Origin: NAK19 sp034434515
Lineage (GTDB): Bacteria > Chloroflexota > Anaerolineae > Anaerolineales > UBA4823
NCBI GenBank assembly: GCA_034434515.1
Contig: DAOTZA010000084.1
Span: 9,554 to 73,553, forward strand
Length of the DNA: 64,000 nt
Direction of reading: 5' to 3'
The position numbers and the translations under genes are program-made. Below the pieces are notes generated by a model, which was given only the letters and a program-made list of their open reading frames with translations, made no database searches and was not told the DNA's origin. Shown here piece after piece: positions 59,519 through 64,000 of this stretch; positions within the stretch are counted from its first letter, which is position 1; the number at the start of each line of letters is the position of its first letter.

Positions 59519-59660
59519 CCCATCAGGGGGTTAAACCTACAGAGCAGGCCAGTCGTTGATTCGATCAGCCAGATCGCTTCTGGCAAGCTCGGTTTTCGAG
59601 CACCGCTTTAGGCTTGCCCGATCTTGATCAATACTTAGGAGAAAAATTACGGAGGAAACT

Positions 59661-60902
59661 ATGCGCCGACGGGTCGTTGTTAGCGGATTAGGCTGTATCA
59701 GCCCGCTGGGCAATGATATTCAGACACTGTGGAAGTCCATCTCTCAGGGAATTTCTGGAGTGGGTGCGATCACCCATTTTGATGCTTCCGAGCACAAATC
59801 CAGGATTGCTGCTGAAGTGAAAAACTTTGACGCAGCAGCTCTGTTTGGAAACCGCGAAGCGCGCAAGATGGATCGTTATACCCAATTTGCGCTGGCGGCT
59901 GCCCAACAGGCTCTCGATCAGGCTCAACTCACCATTAATGATTCGATCCGGGATCGCATCGGGGTTGTGATCGGCACCGGCATCGGTGGGCTCCACACGT
60001 TAATTGAACAATATGAGGTCTTTAAGGAAAAAGGGCCAAACCGTGTAAGTCCGTTTCTAGTGCCAATGATGTTGCCCGATAGCGCCGGTAGCATGGTGGC
60101 GATCCATTATGGTCTGCGCGGACCTAACCTGGCAGTCATCACGGCTTGTGCAACAGGAAACAATGCCATTGGCGAAGCTACCGAAATGATCCGCCGTGGA
60201 CAAGCCGATGTCATGCTGGCAGGTGGCAGCGAAGCTGCCATCTTACCGGTAGCCATGGCAGGAATGAGCGTCATGGGCGCTCTCTCCACCCGCAACGATG
60301 ACCCGCAGCGCGCCTCGCGGCCGTTTGACTTCTATCGGGACGGATTCGTAATGGGTGAGGGAGCAGCCGTGCTGGTGCTGGAAGAGCTCGAATTTGCCAA
60401 AGGACGTGGAGCGACCATTCTGGCGGAGATCAGCGGGTATGGACATACCAATGACGCCTATCATGTTTCGGCGCCAGCCGAAAACGGTTATGGGGCAGTG
60501 CTGTGTATGCGCCAGGCCCTCCAAAACGCCAATCTAGCCGTTAACCAGATCGATTACATCAACGCCCATGGCACCAGCACTCCGCTCAACGATAAAAGCG
60601 AAACCGCGGCCATTAAAACGGTATTTGGTGAAAAAGCTTATCAGGTTCCCATTTCCTCAACCAAATCGATGACCGGGCATTTACTAGGCGCATCTGGCGC
60701 ACTGGAAGCTGTCATCTGCGTTCTGGTGCTTGAACATCAGTTCATTCCGCCAACCATTAATTATGAGACTCCTGATCCAGAGTGCGATTTAGATTATGTA
60801 CCCAATCAAGGGCGAGCAGCAACAGTCCGGCACATCCTTTCTAACTCCTTTGGTTTTGGTGGACACAACGCTTCAATCATTCTCAGCCAATTTCAGGAGT
60901 AA
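59661..60902 (+). CDS. fabF: 3-oxoacyl-ACP synthase II (FabF)
   Basis: Elongates acyl-ACP in fatty acid synthesis by condensation with malonyl-ACP. The 413-residue protein has the catalytic Cys in TACATGNNA and the two histidines in NAHGTSTPLND and KSMTGHLLGA. GGAGGAAACT precedes the ATG. It is followed five bases later by fabH, so elongation and initiation enzymes are made together. Confidence 0.93.
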   Translation: MRRRVVVSGLGCISPLGNDIQTLWKSISQGISGVGAITHFDASEHKSRIAAEVKNFDAAALFGNREARKMDRYTQFALAAAQQALDQAQLTINDSIRDRIGVVIGTGIGGLHTLIEQYEVFKEKGPNRVSPFLVPMMLPDSAGSMVAIHYGLRGPNLAVITACATGNNAIGEATEMIRRGQADVMLAGGSEAAILPVAMAGMSVMGALSTRNDDPQRASRPFDFYRDGFVMGEGAAVLVLEELEFAKGRGATILAEISGYGHTNDAYHVSAPAENGYGAVLCMRQALQNANLAVNQIDYINAHGTSTPLNDKSETAAIKTVFGEKAYQVPISSTKSMTGHLLGASGALEAVICVLVLEHQFIPPTINYETPDPECDLDYVPNQGRAATVRHILSNSFGFGGHNASIILSQFQE

Positions 60903-60907
60903 GACAC

Positions 60908-62017
60908 ATGGCAAGATACGCCCATATCACCGGTTGGGGGATGGCGATTCCGCAAAAAGTATTAACCAATTCCGATCTGGAAAAGATGGTCGAGACCTCA
61001 AATGAGTGGATTGTCTCGCGCACCGGCATTTCCGAACGAAGAATTGCAACCGAAACCGAATCCTCTGCGTCTCTAGCCGTTCAAGCTGCGCTCAAAGCCT
61101 TAGAAGTCGCCAACGTTCACCCATTAGACGTCGATTTGATCATTGTAGCGACTTCTTCTCCGGAACACATCTTCCCGGCAACGGCTTGTATTGTCCAGGA
61201 TCAAATCGGCGCCAAACGCGCTGGGGCGTTTGATTTATCCGCCGCCTGTACCGGCTTTATCTTCGCCCTCGACCTGGCTGCGGCGACCATTCGCAGCGGT
61301 TCACTGAACACGGTATTGGTGATCGGTGCCGAGACCCTCTCGCGCTTTGTCGATTGGCGCGACCGCAATACTTGCATTCTCTTTGGGGATGGCGCCGGTG
61401 CCTTTGTTATCCAAGCCAGCGATCAGCCTGGGGGCATTCTCTCCGGAGTGATGCGTTCGGATGGCTCCGGCGCAGATCTGCTCACCCTGGCAGCCGGCGG
61501 GAGCAAATATCCCGCCAGTCAGGCTACGGTACAAAATGGAATGCATTATATCCGCATGAATGGTCGCGAAGTCTTCCGCTTTGCTACCCGCGTGATGACT
61601 CAAGCCACCCTGGAAGCTGTCCAAAAAGCCAATCTATCTCTTCAAGATATCCAAATCATCATTCCTCACCAGGCTAACCAACGTATCATCGAGACGGCGG
61701 CAAAAAATCTCAATTTTCCCCTCGAGAAGATTGTCTCCAACATTCATCGCTACGGAAACACCTCAACCGCTTCCATCCCAATCGCCACTTGTGAAGCCAT
61801 TCAAGAAGGGAAACTCAAAGCCGGAGATACTGTGGTGTTTGTCGGCTTTGGCGCCGGTCTGACCTGGGGAGCTGTCCTAGCCAAATGGAGCGGACCGCTG
61901 CCAGCCAGGAAGCGCGTCTACCCGCGCCGCTACCGCTGGCTTGCCCGCCTGCGTTCTCGCATTCTACGCCTATGGCGCCGTCTGGAAGGGTTTTTATGGG
62001 GGAAAAACGCTGCCTAG
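60908..62017 (+). CDS. fabH: 3-oxoacyl-ACP synthase III (FabH) with a basic C-terminal tail
   Basis: Starts fatty acid synthesis by condensing an acyl-CoA with malonyl-ACP. The catalytic triad is visible: Cys in AACTGFIFAL, His in PHQANQRI and Asn in YGNTSTASI. The core ends near residue 328. The last ~40 residues are a basic, aromatic-rich tail with many Arg and Trp (ending near LWGKNAA), which is not part of the usual ~320-residue enzyme and could bind membrane or RNA. Confidence 0.93.
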   Translation: MARYAHITGWGMAIPQKVLTNSDLEKMVETSNEWIVSRTGISERRIATETESSASLAVQAALKALEVANVHPLDVDLIIVATSSPEHIFPATACIVQDQIGAKRAGAFDLSAACTGFIFALDLAAATIRSGSLNTVLVIGAETLSRFVDWRDRNTCILFGDGAGAFVIQASDQPGGILSGVMRSDGSGADLLTLAAGGSKYPASQATVQNGMHYIRMNGREVFRFATRVMTQATLEAVQKANLSLQDIQIIIPHQANQRIIETAAKNLNFPLEKIVSNIHRYGNTSTASIPIATCEAIQEGKLKAGDTVVFVGFGAGLTWGAVLAKWSGPLPARKRVYPRRYRWLARLRSRILRLWRRLEGFLWGKNAA

Positions 62018-62166
62018 CCGCTGGCTTCTGCAGCAACTTGACAATCATTTCTGCGCCGCCTTGATTCTTCTGGGTTAAAACTTGATTTCCAGCCAATCAA
62101 AATCGTTAGAGAGACGTTAGAAATCGCTCTCAATTACTCCAATTTATTCCATTCCTGTTTAGAGAT

Positions 62167-62175
62167 TGGTATAAT
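62167..62175 (+). promoter_or_regulatory. Extended -10 promoter for ftsH
   Basis: TGG followed by TATAAT, 41 bases before the GTG start, with no clear -35. A GGAGG ribosome site is at about 62207-62211. Confidence 0.55.
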
Positions 62176-62216
62176 CGGAATTGGAAATGTTACTGGAATG
62201 GAATCTGGAGGTTTAA

Positions 62217-64000
<1,784 letters not shown>

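Overview
The window looks like a stretch of chromosome from a Chloroflexota bacterium, most probably class Anaerolineae. This is inferred from gene content and style, not from a database match. The clues are several Hanks-type Ser/Thr kinases with different sensor domains, Thr/Pro-rich linkers in exported proteins, a SepIVA-like coiled-coil protein beside coaD, two DegV-type proteins beside fakA, EF-P with an arginine at the loop tip, and no lipopolysaccharide or outer-membrane genes. Base composition is near balanced. Coding density is very high, and I see no prophage, intact insertion sequence or CRISPR array.

Layout. 1-2504: start of an unknown membrane protein and the divergent malic enzyme maeB. 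2505-10465 (minus): a PilZ protein, an ABC transporter of one FtsX-type permease and two LolD-type ATPases behind a TetR-type palindrome, glpD and rarD. 10466-11037: a 572-base gap with strong hairpins and a near-perfect promoter, leading into cysE. 11776-20513: an anchored protein, then a GAF/PAS diguanylate cyclase, a membrane kinase with an exported propeller, gyrB and a membrane protein (all minus). 20597-25572 (plus): cinA, an amidohydrolase-CYTH fusion, an inositol-monophosphatase-like enzyme and an aldo/keto reductase. 25590-27017: purB (minus).

27104-33348 is a signalling block: kinase with eight PQQ-type repeats, PP2C phosphatase, an 80-residue protein, OmpR- and NarL-type response regulators, an SH3 protein and a third kinase. 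33485-42273 is housekeeping: rpmB (minus), Asp23/Gls24, fakA, two DegV proteins, recG, coaD, a SepIVA-like protein and a cation diffusion facilitator. 42290-44978 holds a dehydrogenase, a C39-like protein and an acyl-CoA dehydrogenase.

45108-54688 (minus) is dominated by a compact, largely overlapping series tpx-hsp20-lon-receiver-PHP/AlbA-GNAT-moaB-lepB, which joins redox defence, protein quality control and signalling. Upstream of it lie tRNA-Arg(TCT) and two unrecognised proteins. 54764-57287 holds a DUF2007 protein and a receiver-DUF192-LysM/M23 operon. 57422-64000 (plus) holds efp, a Cys-rich protein, a HAD-DinB fusion, fabF, fabH and the start of ftsH, cut by the window edge.

The points most worth following are the amidohydrolase-CYTH fusion, the lon-receiver-PHP/AlbA overlapping operon, the HAD-DinB fusion coupled to efp and a Cys-rich protein, the two-armed hairpin in the cysE leader, and the TetR-type operator on the ABC operon. 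Nearly all enzyme calls rest on motifs read by eye.
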